The translations under genes and the position numbers were made by a program. The notes beneath the pieces are model-generated. The model searched no databases, was not told where the DNA came from, and saw only the letters and a list, made by a program, of their open reading frames with translations. A stretch of DNA of 64,000 nt from Halobacillus faecis (lineage in GTDB: Bacteria; Bacillota; Bacilli; Bacillales; Halobacillaceae): the NCBI RefSeq assembly GCF_007991335.1, contig NZ_BJYD01000024.1:62001-126000 (forward strand), given 5' to 3'. The number at the start of each line of letters is the position of its first letter. Positions within the stretch are counted from its first letter, which is position 1. Of the stretch, positions 8,031 through 18,510 are shown one piece after another.

Positions 8031-9401
8031 TTAAACATCTCTTCTTAGTGCGCTTAGTACATCAATGCGCGTGGCTTTCCTGGCTGGCTTGAGACCGGAA
8101 AGAATCGCTACACCGATACTGAGCACCAAACAAATAAGCGCCAAGTAAGGAGGGATATATGACAATTGAATCGCTTCTTCTAACGTCTGATCAAAGACTT
8201 GTTGAATCACAAGAGGAAGCAGCATGTTAATTCCTACGCTTACAAGATAGGCAAGGGCGGCACCGACAAACGCTCCCATCAACCCAATATAGCCACTTTC
8301 CATCAAGAAGATGCTGCGGATCATCTTAGGGTGGCCACCGATGGCTTTCATGATGCCAATATCCTGGGTCCGTTCTGTAACAGCCATGGACATCGTATTG
8401 TAGATTCCAATCGACGCAATCAGTAAAGCAATCGTACCCACTATGATCAATCCTACTTTAACTACAGCAAATACAATATTGATCTGATCGAGTTCTTCCG
8501 TCACCGAGTAAATATGGTAGCCTTCATCTTTGAGGTTCTGTGATAGATTTTCCACCTGCTCCATGTTGCCGGCTATGACCTGGACATCATTATAGACCCG
8601 GTCTTTCTCCTCGGACAGTAACATTTCCACTTCGTCTGTTTTCATATCTGGATGGATGGTTGCCCCATAAGCCGTTTCTGTAAAAGCTTCAATATCCTTT
8701 AACACAGCTTCGGAGATGTAGACATCACTACTTATCTGCCAATCTCTTGCGGGTTCTTCCATAATCCCAACCACTTTAACCGGGAAAGTTTCCGTTCCCC
8801 ATTCATCCCCCTTGTACTGTTCCACTTCAATCTCAACCGTTTTATTTAATAAGCCTTCACCCATCCGGAACTCTTCTTTTACAAGACCATTTTGATTAAA
8901 AATCTGATCTCCCGCTTGTTCATCACTCTTTTTATATAAAAGTTGATCCATATGGTACCCAACAAGAACTTCATTCTTCCTCTGGGGCATGCGTCCCGCT
9001 GATAATTTCAAGCCCGCTTCTTTTTCTGACCGAAAATCTACGACACTAACCGTTGAATCACCAGCATAGGTATCATAAAGAAGTTCCGTTTCCGTTCGCA
9101 GCTGGACTTTATGTGAGACAGCCTTGACGTTTTCCATTGATTTGAAGCTTTCAATGTCGTCCTTGGTGATTTCAGGGCTTTCCCCTTCTTCCTGCGTCTG
9201 TTTACCATAGACCGTGACTTCCGTTACCGCCCGGTCCTGCATAATATCGTTAACAATAAACCTTTGAGCACCGAAACCAACGGATGCAAGGACGATAAGA
9301 AATGCACACCCGATGGATGTAGCAAGAATCGTCATAAACACACGGGATTTATTTTTCTTCATGTTCTGTCTGATCAATTGGAACCGGTCTTTCCACCTCA
9401 T
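8031..9401 (-). CDS. ABC transporter permease, MacB/FtsX type
   Basis: A 456-residue permease with one N-terminal helix (about 17-40), a large extracellular MacB_PCD-like domain (about 45-290) and three C-terminal helices carrying the FtsX domain (EEL..IV...GLIIVGTIALL). It contains the typical TERTQDIGIMKAIGG loop that docks onto the ATPase. The ATG at 9401 overlaps the ATPase stop in an ATGA junction and is preceded by GGGAGGTGG, so the start is placed there rather than at the upstream frame opening. Such pairs export peptides or lipids or signal envelope stress. No adaptor or two-component system lies beside it; the substrate is unknown. Confidence 0.85.
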   Translation of the reverse strand: MRWKDRFQLIRQNMKKNKSRVFMTILATSIGCAFLIVLASVGFGAQRFIVNDIMQDRAVTEVTVYGKQTQEEGESPEITKDDIESFKSMENVKAVSHKVQLRTETELLYDTYAGDSTVSVVDFRSEKEAGLKLSAGRMPQRKNEVLVGYHMDQLLYKKSDEQAGDQIFNQNGLVKEEFRMGEGLLNKTVEIEVEQYKGDEWGTETFPVKVVGIMEEPARDWQISSDVYISEAVLKDIEAFTETAYGATIHPDMKTDEVEMLLSEEKDRVYNDVQVIAGNMEQVENLSQNLKDEGYHIYSVTEELDQINIVFAVVKVGLIIVGTIALLIASIGIYNTMSMAVTERTQDIGIMKAIGGHPKMIRSIFLMESGYIGLMGAFVGAALAYLVSVGINMLLPLVIQQVFDQTLEEAIQLSYIPPYLALICLVLSIGVAILSGLKPARKATRIDVLSALRRDV

Positions 9402-10096
9402 CGCACCGCCACCTCCCAATCAGCAGCTATACGCCCATCCTCAAGACGAATGGTCCTGTCAGCGACACGTGCCACTTCTTCATCATGAGTGATGATGACG
9501 AAAGTAATGTTCTCTACCCTATTCAACTGTTGAATGAATTCCAGCAACTCCCCCTCCGTTTCCTGATCCAAGCTCCCTGTAGGTTCATCGGCTAGAATAA
9601 TCGGCGGCTGAACGATAAGAGCCCGTGCAACGGACACTCGCTGCTGCTGTCCGCCGGATAGTTCCGATGGATAGTGATTCTGGTAATCGTTCAATCCGAC
9701 TTTATCAAGCATTTCAACGACCCTTTGCTTCCGCTCCTTTTCAGAAACACCTTTCATTACTAGTGGAAGTTCAATATTCTGATAGGCGTTCATACTGGGA
9801 ATCAGCTGAAAGCTTTGGAAAATGAACCCCAGGTGATCCGCTCGAAAATCAGCCCAGATGGACTCCTTATAGTCCGTCACTCTCTCATCCGCTATAAAAA
9901 TATCCCCCTTCGTCGATTTAATATAACCGCTCATCAAGTTCAATAATGTTGATTTTCCGGAACCACTACGGCCTACGATGGTTACAATTTCACCCTCTCC
10001 TACCTCAAGATTAATATCTTTTAAAACAGAAACTTCCTGTCTATTATTCTTTTTTCCTACAAAAAACGAATGCGACAAATTCTCCACTTTAATCAA
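9398..10096 (-). CDS. ABC transporter ATP-binding protein, LolD/MacB/FtsE type
   Basis: A 232-residue ATPase with Walker A GRSGSGKST near residue 41, ABC signature LSGGQQQR, Walker B IILADEPTGSLD and switch His in VIITHDEE. These and the LGFIFQSFQLIPSMNAYQN Q-loop are typical of the MacB/LolD/SalX class. It is the first gene of a two-gene operon with the FtsX-type permease, sharing a 4-nt overlap. It powers conformational changes in the cytoplasmic membrane complex. The start is ATG at 10096 with a GGGAGAAATG site. Confidence 0.9.
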   Translation of the reverse strand: MIKVENLSHSFFVGKKNNRQEVSVLKDINLEVGEGEIVTIVGRSGSGKSTLLNLMSGYIKSTKGDIFIADERVTDYKESIWADFRADHLGFIFQSFQLIPSMNAYQNIELPLVMKGVSEKERKQRVVEMLDKVGLNDYQNHYPSELSGGQQQRVSVARALIVQPPIILADEPTGSLDQETEGELLEFIQQLNRVENITFVIITHDEEVARVADRTIRLEDGRIAADWEVAVR

Positions 10097-10185
10097 TGGT
10101 CATTTCTCCCTTCTTGTTCACCTTCTACATACAAGACGAAAAAAACGCCCTAAACATTTCATCTTTTTTTGGTGTTTGGTAGAAA

Positions 10186-10237
10186 ATGTAAGAACTAGTC
10201 ACCCAAAAAATAGGTGACCAGGTCTTACATTTTTTTA
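10186..10237 (+). repeat. Diverged palindromic copy of the ACCAGGTCAT element, terminator-like
   Basis: Nineteen-nt arms (10186-10204 and 10212-10230) match at 16 positions around a 7-nt AT-rich loop, and the right arm contains GACCAGGTCTTACAT followed by seven T residues. It could act as a terminator on the plus strand, but no plus-strand gene precedes it. It belongs to the same family as 7967-8008. Confidence 0.7.
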
Positions 10238-10280
10238 CATCCCCTCACATTTCCTTATCTCCCTCAATTCATGCCACATA

Positions 10281-10320
10281 AAAAAACCACAGCTGGAAGG
10301 TTAGCCTTCCAGCTGTGGTT
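10281..10320 (-). terminator. Terminator overlapping the end of the LacI regulator gene
   Basis: Perfect 16-bp arms (AACCACAGCTGGAAGG at 10285-10300, complement at 10305-10320) enclose the TAA stop in the loop. A run of six T follows on the minus strand. The last codons of the gene therefore form half of the hairpin. Confidence 0.9.
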
Positions 10321-11338
10321 TGATTTCTTTCGTTGAGGAACGATATTTGATATCGAAGGGCACGATGATCCGCTTCGCTGGTTCCTCTTTGTTTTTCACT
10401 TTTTCGATCAGACATTTAGCCGCCTGGCTGCCTAGGCCATGAATGTGAATATCAACAGTCGTCAATGGAGGACGAGTAATTTCTGATAAATACACATTGT
10501 TGAAACTGACGATCGATATATCGTCAGGTACGCGCTTCCCGAATTCCTCGAGCATGTTCACCACACCGATACTCATGAGATCATCGGCGATCACAATGCC
10601 TGTCGGTGGTTTAGGAAGGGCGAACAATTCATGAACCGCCTGACGTCCACCGGATTTCAGGAATTCGGTATGGATCCGGTACTCATCCAAGTACGGCAAG
10701 CCTGCCTCTTCTAAAGCCAGTTCATACCCGCGCATACGATCAATGGTTACAATACGATCCTCGGAACCACCGATGAATGCAATACATTCGTGTCCAATAT
10801 CAATCAGGTGATTGGTAATTTCTTTGCCGGCCCGGATATTATCGTTATCCACGTGCGTGATTTCATCCACACGAGTCGCCGGTTTTCCGACGATCACAAA
10901 AGGAAAATTCTGTTCCAGCAAAAATTCCATGATCGGATCATCCACTTGTGAATAAAGAAGGATGATGCCATCGGTACGATGACTGAACACCATACGCTTG
11001 ACGGCCTCAAGCATTTCTTCGTCTGTTTCTCCTGTACATAAGAGCATGGAGTAATCAAGTTCATGAGCGACCGCACTGATTCCACGCAAAACCTCAGGAA
11101 AGAATGGGTTTTGGAGGGCTTTATCCGCACTCGAAGGCATCACGACCCCAAGCGATTGTGTGGAACGGTTCGCCAGGTTCCTTGCATTGGCATTCGGATG
11201 ATACCCCATCTCTTTCATGGCTTTTTTTACACGTTTTTTCGTGGCTGGGCTGATTCTAGGGTGGTCTGCAATGACACGGGATACGGTTGAAGGAGCTACC
11301 CCTGCCGCTTTGGCCACTTCTTTAATGGTTACCGCCAT
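10301..11338 (-). CDS. LacI-family regulator of the maltodextrin locus (MdxR/MalR-like)
   Basis: A 345-residue repressor. An N-terminal LacI helix-turn-helix (MAVTIKEVAKAAGVAPSTVSRVI) is followed by the hinge (NARNLANRSTQ) and a periplasmic-binding-protein-like effector domain ending near residue 330. The ATG at 11338 has an AGGTG site and gives the standard LacI start; the longer frame adds MKV only. It lies directly downstream of the MdxEFG genes and candidate LacI operators occur near 15101 and 15282, so it probably represses both divergent transcripts and is relieved by maltodextrin. Orthology to MdxR/MalR is inferred from context. Confidence 0.85.
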   Translation of the reverse strand: MAVTIKEVAKAAGVAPSTVSRVIADHPRISPATKKRVKKAMKEMGYHPNANARNLANRSTQSLGVVMPSSADKALQNPFFPEVLRGISAVAHELDYSMLLCTGETDEEMLEAVKRMVFSHRTDGIILLYSQVDDPIMEFLLEQNFPFVIVGKPATRVDEITHVDNDNIRAGKEITNHLIDIGHECIAFIGGSEDRIVTIDRMRGYELALEEAGLPYLDEYRIHTEFLKSGGRQAVHELFALPKPPTGIVIADDLMSIGVVNMLEEFGKRVPDDISIVSFNNVYLSEITRPPLTTVDIHIHGLGSQAAKCLIEKVKNKEEPAKRIIVPFDIKYRSSTKEIKPQLEG

Positions 11339-11405
11339 AACTTTCACCTTCTATTTACATACTATGTTCATTGTATCATGAGGACGCTTTCATCTCTCTT
11401 TTATT

Positions 11406-11440
11406 AAAAAAGGAGAACCGGAGGGCTGCTCCGCTTCTCC
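11406..11440 (-). terminator. Terminator after mdxG
   Basis: GGAGAAGCGGAG and CTCCGGTTCTCC arms (one mismatch) followed by TTTTTT on the minus strand. It separates mdxG from the LacI regulator gene. Confidence 0.8.
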
Positions 11441-11462
11441 TTCCATACATATGTCTTCAAGG

Positions 11463-12302
11463 TTATCCCTTTGTCCCCCCTGCTGTCAATCCAGCAACAA
11501 AATATTTCTGCAAGGATAAGAAAAGCAGTGAAATCGGTACGGCAATCAATACAGAACCGGCAGCGAACAATGTGAATTCATTTCCGAACTGATCGGCAAT
11601 CATTTCATAAAGTCCTACCGCGAGTGTAAATTTATCTTCCGAGCGTAGTAGGATACGTGCCAGGATAAAGTCTGTGAACGGTGTAATAAAAGTGAACAGA
11701 CAGATGACCGCAATCATCGGCTTCGCAAGTGGCATGACGATCTGCCAGAAAATACGAAAGTTCCCTGCACCGTCCATTCGAGCCGATTCGTCCAGCTCTT
11801 TCGGAATGGTATCCAGATACCCTTTCATCAAGTACGTATTCATCGGAATCGCGCCACCTGTGTAAACGAGAATCAACGCAAGGTGGGTATCAAGCAAGCC
11901 CGTCAAGTTCGCCAACGCATAAATGGCAATCAAGGCAGCAAAGTTCGGAATCATTTGCAGAATCAAGAAGGTCATCAAACCATTTTTACGACCAACGAAA
12001 CGGAACCTTGAGAATGAATAAGCCGTCATACACACGAGTGCAACGGAGAACAGCATTGTAAGAACACAGATTTTAATCGTGTTCCAATACCAGATCAGAT
12101 AGTCGCTCTGTGCCGGGTCGAACAATTCTTTATAGTGTTTCAACGTTGCATTTTCAGGAATGATCGAGGAGCCTGACAAACTGTTCCCCGGGTTAAAGGA
12201 TGATCCGACAATCCATAAAATCGGGTATAGGATAATCGTAATCATAGCCAGAATCACAATATACGAAAACGTCAGCTGTAGGATGCGTTTGTTATTTTTC
12301 AT
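11463..12302 (-). CDS. mdxG: Maltodextrin ABC transporter permease MdxG/MalG
   Basis: A 279-residue inner-membrane permease of the MalG type with six predicted helices. The EAA loop that contacts the ATPase is visible (ELDESARMDGAGNFRIFWQIVMPLAKP). It pairs with MdxF to carry maltodextrins delivered by MdxE. No ATPase gene is in the cluster, as in Bacillus subtilis where the shared MsmX ATPase serves several sugar systems. The start ATG at 12302 falls just after the mdxF stop. The C-terminus AGLTAGGTKG is typical. Confidence 0.9.
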   Translation of the reverse strand: MKNNKRILQLTFSYIVILAMITIILYPILWIVGSSFNPGNSLSGSSIIPENATLKHYKELFDPAQSDYLIWYWNTIKICVLTMLFSVALVCMTAYSFSRFRFVGRKNGLMTFLILQMIPNFAALIAIYALANLTGLLDTHLALILVYTGGAIPMNTYLMKGYLDTIPKELDESARMDGAGNFRIFWQIVMPLAKPMIAVICLFTFITPFTDFILARILLRSEDKFTLAVGLYEMIADQFGNEFTLFAAGSVLIAVPISLLFLSLQKYFVAGLTAGGTKG

Positions 12303-12303
12303 A

Positions 12304-13653
12304 TTACATCATATCCTCTTCTTGGAATGATTTCGTTCTTCTGAACTGCCACAAGGCTACGGTAATAACGATCAAGGACAGGATCATCGTAATCGCTGCC
12401 GCTTTTCCGTATTGGGCAGATGTCATCGTCAAGTTGTAGATCCAGGAAATCAAGATATCCGTTCCCCCCGCATTCTGGTTCGGAACAGCTGGACCTCCTC
12501 CATTGAAGAGGAAGATGACATTAAAGTTGTTGAAGTTGAACGTATATTGAGTAATCATGATTGGTGCTGTTGCATACAACACGAGCGGCAGCGTAATGCT
12601 TCTGAATTTCTGGAAAATGGACGCGCCGTCGACATCCGCCGCTTCGTACAATTCATTAGGAATCGACTGCAATACACCCGTAACCATCGCAAAAATGAAC
12701 GGGAACCCAAGCCACGTCTGGATCATGATCAACGCGATTTTCGTGTACGTCGGGTTTGTCAGCCAAGGGATATCCCCAAGCCCAAAGGCAGCCAGGATAT
12801 CGCGGTTGATGGTCCCGAACGTTTCGTTGAACATTCCAGCGAAAACTAGAATAGATACGAACGCAGGCACCGCCCAAGGCAAAATGAAAATCGTACGGAT
12901 GGTCTTTTGAAGGATGATTCCCTTCTGGTTCATCAATACAGCAAGGAAAATACCGAGCGCAATTTGCAAAGTCGTAGCACCAAACGTCCAAATAACCGTC
13001 CAGGCCAATACACTAAAGAACGTATCACGCCAGATCGGAATGTTGAAAATCTCGATAAAGTTCTGGAACCCCACCCAGTCCACGAGGTTCGCAGGCGGTG
13101 AGTGATACAAATCGTAGTTCGTAAATGATAGTAGAACAACAAATAAAATCGGAAAAATAACAACGAAAACAAGTAAGAGAAAACCTGGCGTCATCATCAG
13201 GTAAGGGAACCCTCCACCTACCAGGTTTTGATACTGTTGCCTGATAGAGTTCGGTTCTTCGTTAAGATCTCTTTGTTTTCCCACTTTAAAAGCATCTCTT
13301 AAGTTAAACGCATAGACGCCTAATCCCAAAATGGTGACGATCAGAGTCAGTATTCCTTCTACGAGCAACACGATGGAATGATCGTAATTGGGATCGGTTC
13401 CAAGCGTAAATAGACCCCAAAATCCGAATTGAAGCAAGTCGGAAAAGGCTATGAAAAAAGAGGCCATTAAAATGAAAAAAGCAGAACCTTTGAGCCACTG
13501 TTTGTTATAAAACTGTCCAAAACCAGGAATGATCGAGAGCGCTAAAGCAATCTTACGGTGATTGGTCATCCCATGAGGATCTAGTTTTTTATTTTTCTTC
13601 GATGGACGATGGTCTTTCCCCTCATAGTTGGACTTCGGTTGACGTTCCCCCAT
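12304..13653 (-). CDS. mdxF: Maltodextrin ABC transporter permease MdxF/MalF
   Basis: A 449-residue permease with the extra N-terminal helices characteristic of Bacillus MdxF/GanP-type MalF proteins (LALSIIPGFGQFYNKQWLKG and the following helices), then the MalF core with the EAA loop ELYEAADVDGASIFQKFRSITLPL near residue 350. The chosen ATG at 13653 has AAAGGAG 7 nt upstream; a TTG two codons earlier is less likely. It is part of the mdxEFG operon, downstream of mdxE with an intervening hairpin that would lower its expression relative to the binding protein. Confidence 0.9.
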   Translation of the reverse strand: MGERQPKSNYEGKDHRPSKKNKKLDPHGMTNHRKIALALSIIPGFGQFYNKQWLKGSAFFILMASFFIAFSDLLQFGFWGLFTLGTDPNYDHSIVLLVEGILTLIVTILGLGVYAFNLRDAFKVGKQRDLNEEPNSIRQQYQNLVGGGFPYLMMTPGFLLLVFVVIFPILFVVLLSFTNYDLYHSPPANLVDWVGFQNFIEIFNIPIWRDTFFSVLAWTVIWTFGATTLQIALGIFLAVLMNQKGIILQKTIRTIFILPWAVPAFVSILVFAGMFNETFGTINRDILAAFGLGDIPWLTNPTYTKIALIMIQTWLGFPFIFAMVTGVLQSIPNELYEAADVDGASIFQKFRSITLPLVLYATAPIMITQYTFNFNNFNVIFLFNGGGPAVPNQNAGGTDILISWIYNLTMTSAQYGKAAAITMILSLIVITVALWQFRRTKSFQEEDMM

Positions 13654-13707
13654 GTTCAATCTCCTTTCTAACTATCCAGCACTTTTATAAGACGTTTCAT
13701 TGATAAG

Positions 13708-13738
13708 GAAAAGCCATACCCGACAGACGGGTATGGCT
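13708..13738 (-). terminator. Intra-operon hairpin between mdxE and mdxF
   Basis: GCCATACCCG and CGGGTATGGC arms with a short loop, followed on the minus strand by TTTTCCTTATC. It probably attenuates transcription so that the binding protein is made in excess, or stabilises the mdxE mRNA end. Confidence 0.75.
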
Positions 13739-13748
13739 CTGCCCGATC

Positions 13749-15050
13749 TTAGTTTCCTGAGTGATTCAACTCAATTTGTGTTTTGATGGTTTCCTGTGCT
13801 TCCGTCAACGCTTCTTCAGGCTCAGCTTTACCTGTCGCAACGACCTGCAAGGCTTGTGCCATCGGCTCCCAAACTTCTCCCATTTGAGGAATGTTCGGCA
13901 TTGGAACCGCGCGCTCAGATTGAACAGCAACCGCACGTGCTTTTTCGTTATCCGCAATGATCGGATCCTCAATCAAGGACTTCACTGGAGGAATTTCATT
14001 GGTTTCTTCATAACGAATTTTCGCGTTTTCTTCGTTCGTGATCCATTTGATCAACTCTGTCGCCCACTCTTTATTTTCAGAAGCAGCAGACAAATGCCAG
14101 CCTTTGACACCAACGAATGTTTGCGGGTATTCCCCATTCGGAAGTTTCGGAAGTGGTGCAACACCATAGTCGATTCCTGCTTCATTCAATGCTTGGTAAG
14201 CCCATGGGCCGTCCATCATAGCAGCAACGTTTCCTTCTTGGAAAAGGCCATCTTTTGCAGAACCGCCGCTCTCACCAATTATTCCGGATGGGAAGACTTC
14301 CTCATACCATTTTTGGATGTACTGGGCACCTTCGACAGCGCCTTCGTTACTCAATCCAAGGTCTTGAGGATTCAAAGCTCCACCTTCTTCACCGAATACG
14401 TACCCACCGTAACCAGCAAGGACGGAGTTACCGAAGTAGAAGTTATCCCATAGAGCTAAGAAACCATATTGATCGCCATTATTAAATTCTTTGGAGAACT
14501 CGAATAGCTCATCAAAGTTTTCAGGTACTTCTGTCATATGTTCTTTGTTATAAATGAAAACCGGAGTTTCTGTAGACTTTGGAAGTCCGTATAGGTTTCC
14601 ATCGTATGTTTGTGCTTGAATGGAAGCTTCTGTATAAAGATCTGTCACAGAACTGTCCACTTCAATCGGAGAAAGCAGTCCTTCAATAGCCATTTGACCG
14701 ATCTGATCATGTGGCAATGTCAAAACGTCAGGGCCTGTCCCAGCCGGTCCGTCGAGACGAAGCTGTTCTCCCATTTTCGTTGCCATATCTAATTCTTTGA
14801 ATTCAACCTCAATGCCGTGTTCCTCTTCGAAACTAGCAATCGCAGGCTCAAGGCCGACACCTTTTTCTTTATCTTCCCAAACGACCAGCTTTTCAGGTTT
14901 TTCAGGCATGCCGTCTTCTGACGTTTCAGAAGATGCATCATCACTGCTAGACTCTCCTCCACTCGCTTCCTCTTCACGATCCGGCGCACATGCCGCCAGC
15001 ATCGCGACCGTAAGAAAAGCGATAAACAATAAGCTCAACCACTTTTTCAT
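13749..15050 (-). CDS. mdxE: Maltodextrin-binding lipoprotein MdxE/MalE
   Basis: A 433-residue extracytoplasmic binding protein. The lipoprotein signal peptide ends in the lipobox LAAC (Cys21), followed by an acidic Ser/Glu-rich linker and a solute-binding domain (LVVWEDKEKGVGLEPAIASF start; NVAAMMDGPWAYQA region) typical of MalE. The acidic linker is long, as often seen in halophilic Bacillaceae. The start ATG at 15050 has a GGGGGAG site. It is the promoter-proximal gene of the mdxEFG operon, with promoter, cre and LacI operator upstream. Confidence 0.9.
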   Translation of the reverse strand: MKKWLSLLFIAFLTVAMLAACAPDREEEASGGESSSDDASSETSEDGMPEKPEKLVVWEDKEKGVGLEPAIASFEEEHGIEVEFKELDMATKMGEQLRLDGPAGTGPDVLTLPHDQIGQMAIEGLLSPIEVDSSVTDLYTEASIQAQTYDGNLYGLPKSTETPVFIYNKEHMTEVPENFDELFEFSKEFNNGDQYGFLALWDNFYFGNSVLAGYGGYVFGEEGGALNPQDLGLSNEGAVEGAQYIQKWYEEVFPSGIIGESGGSAKDGLFQEGNVAAMMDGPWAYQALNEAGIDYGVAPLPKLPNGEYPQTFVGVKGWHLSAASENKEWATELIKWITNEENAKIRYEETNEIPPVKSLIEDPIIADNEKARAVAVQSERAVPMPNIPQMGEVWEPMAQALQVVATGKAEPEEALTEAQETIKTQIELNHSGN

Positions 15051-15100
15051 ACTTAACTCCCCCTAATAGTTTCCTAAATGGATATGTCACGCAATCTTAG

Positions 15101-15114
15101 TGAAACCGATTGCA
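15101..15114. promoter_or_regulatory. Candidate LacI-type operator for mdxE
   Basis: TGAAACCGATTGCA around a central CG resembles MalR-type LacI operators (GCAAnCGnTTGC-like). It lies just downstream of the mdxE -10 box, a repressing position. Its likely binder is the 10301-11338 regulator. Pattern-based. Confidence 0.5.
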
Positions 15115-15129
15115 CACATCTTGATTCTT

Positions 15130-15166
15130 ATTATACAAACTAAAAATAGATTTGCAAGCGTTTTCT
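15130..15166 (-). promoter_or_regulatory. mdxE promoter with overlapping cre
   Basis: On the minus strand a TTGCAA -35 box (15152-15157) and a perfect TATAAT -10 box (15130-15135) are separated by 16 nt. The cre-like sequence TGCAAGCGTTTTCT (15153-15166) overlaps the -35 box, so CcpA would block the promoter when preferred sugars are present. Confidence 0.65.
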
Positions 15167-15205
15167 TAAAAATATTAAATGATTGTCTCACTATCTATAA
15201 CAGCA

Positions 15206-15219
15206 CGTTAACGCTTTCA
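15206..15219. promoter_or_regulatory. Second cre site in the mdxE / neopullulanase intergenic region
   Basis: TGAAAGCGTTAACG (minus strand) matches the cre consensus at all but the last position. It is located between the two divergent promoters. Confidence 0.55.
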
Positions 15220-15227
15220 TATTTTCA

Positions 15228-17050
<1,823 letters not shown>

Positions 17051-17067
17051 TGTAGAGGAGTCTTTCC

Positions 17068-18438
17068 ATGACTCAAGCTAAAAAAATGACCCTGTTCGCT
17101 CTGACATGGCCGATTTTCATTGAAGTCCTGCTCCATATGTTAATGGGCAACGCCGATACACTCATGCTCAGTCAGTACTCCGACGATGCCGTAGCGGCCG
17201 TCGGAGTCTCGAATCAAATTCTTTCCGTCGTAATCGTCATGTTTGGGTTTGTCGCGACGGGAGCGGCCATCTTAGTTGCACAAAATCTCGGTGCCGGACA
17301 AAAGAAAGAGGCGGGAAGCATATCAGTCACGTCCATTAGTGTAAACTTATGGTTTTCGCTTCTTCTTAGCTTCGGCCTGTTTATATTCAGCGAACAGATC
17401 CTGAATGTGATGGACTTGCCTTCTTCCTTGATGGGAGATGCAATGGACTACATGAACATTGTCGGCGGACTTATTTTCGTCCAAGCAATGCTTATGACGA
17501 TCGGCGCGCTTTTAAGAAGTTACGGCCACACGAAAGACCCGATGTATGTCACGATTGGCATGAATATCCTGAATGTCATCGGCAACTACTTTGTCATTTT
17601 CGGGCCATTCGGTCTTCCTGTTTTTGGAGTAGAAGGTGTCGCTTATGTGACAGCAATCTCGAGAGCTTCCGGCTTTCTCGTTCTCCTTTTGTTGATGATC
17701 AAGCGTGTATCCGGGAATCTGCCATGGCGCTCTTTTTACCACTATGAAAAAGCACACCTTAAAAACCTGCTCCACATCGGCGTGCCATCTGCAGGCGAAC
17801 AGCTTTCCTACAATGCCAGTCAGATGGCCATCACTTATTTTGTCGCTCAAATGGGAGCGACCGCGATTACGACGAAAGTCTATGCTCAAAACTTGATGAT
17901 GTTCATATTCTTGTGCTCCATCGCTATCGGGCAGGGGACGCAAATATTGATTGGCCATCACATCGGCGCAAAAGAGACGGAGAAAGCTTACCGGCAATGT
18001 ATCCGGAGCTTACAGTTAGCCATTGTCATCTCATTATCTGTTGCCATCGTATTCTATTTTTCCAGCGATTTTCTGCTGGGACTGTTTACAGACGATCCCG
18101 CTATTTTAACAACAGGTGGCCTCTTGTTACTGTTGACGGTTCTGCTGGAGCCTGGACGAGCCTTCAACCTCGTTGTCATCAATTCCCTAAGAGCCGCGGG
18201 CGACGTGCGTTTTCCCGTTATCGTAGGAATATTATCGATGTGGGGGATTCAGGTAACGATTGCGTGGATTTTCGGTATCCATTATGCCTATGGCTTAATC
18301 GGAATCTGGATCGGGTTCATCATTGACGAATGGCTGCGCGGAATTCTGATGCTGCGAAGATGGAAATCAAGGATATGGCTGAAGAAATCTTTTGTCATGC
18401 CAAACAAAAAAGCGCACAGTCAAGCAAATACAAGCTGA
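17068..18438 (+). CDS. MATE family multidrug / metabolite efflux protein
   Basis: A 456-residue membrane protein with about 12 helices in two MatE halves (start ALTWPIFIEVLLHMLMGNADTLMLS; second half near HIGVPSAGEQLSYNASQM). MATE proteins export cationic compounds by sodium or proton antiport. It follows the neopullulanase gene by 17 nt with its own GTAGAGGAG site, so it is probably co-transcribed. A link with maltodextrin metabolism is not obvious. The last codons lie within the terminator stem. Confidence 0.9.
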   Translation: MTQAKKMTLFALTWPIFIEVLLHMLMGNADTLMLSQYSDDAVAAVGVSNQILSVVIVMFGFVATGAAILVAQNLGAGQKKEAGSISVTSISVNLWFSLLLSFGLFIFSEQILNVMDLPSSLMGDAMDYMNIVGGLIFVQAMLMTIGALLRSYGHTKDPMYVTIGMNILNVIGNYFVIFGPFGLPVFGVEGVAYVTAISRASGFLVLLLLMIKRVSGNLPWRSFYHYEKAHLKNLLHIGVPSAGEQLSYNASQMAITYFVAQMGATAITTKVYAQNLMMFIFLCSIAIGQGTQILIGHHIGAKETEKAYRQCIRSLQLAIVISLSVAIVFYFSSDFLLGLFTDDPAILTTGGLLLLLTVLLEPGRAFNLVVINSLRAAGDVRFPVIVGILSMWGIQVTIAWIFGIHYAYGLIGIWIGFIIDEWLRGILMLRRWKSRIWLKKSFVMPNKKAHSQANTS

Positions 18439-18454
18439 CTGTGCGCTTTCTTTC
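18409..18454 (+). terminator. Terminator overlapping the MATE gene end
   Basis: AAAGCGCACAGTCA and TGACTGTGCGCTTT arms around a loop that contains the end of the coding sequence. T-rich on the plus side and A-rich on the other, so it may work both ways. Confidence 0.85.
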
Positions 18455-18474
18455 GTTCTATTGGTAATATATGG

Positions 18475-18498
18475 TTTACCAGGTCATACATAAAATGG
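18475..18498. repeat. Half copy of the ACCAGGTCATACA element
   Basis: TTTACCAGGTCATACATAAA matches copies at 47578 and 50461 over ACCAGGTCATACA. It lies between convergent genes. Confidence 0.65.
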
Positions 18499-18510
18499 AA
18501 ATTAAAGACA

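Noticed and set aside
12412-12910. Two long plus-strand frames inside mdxF
   Set aside because: They are antisense shadows of a clear permease gene with no ribosome site of their own.
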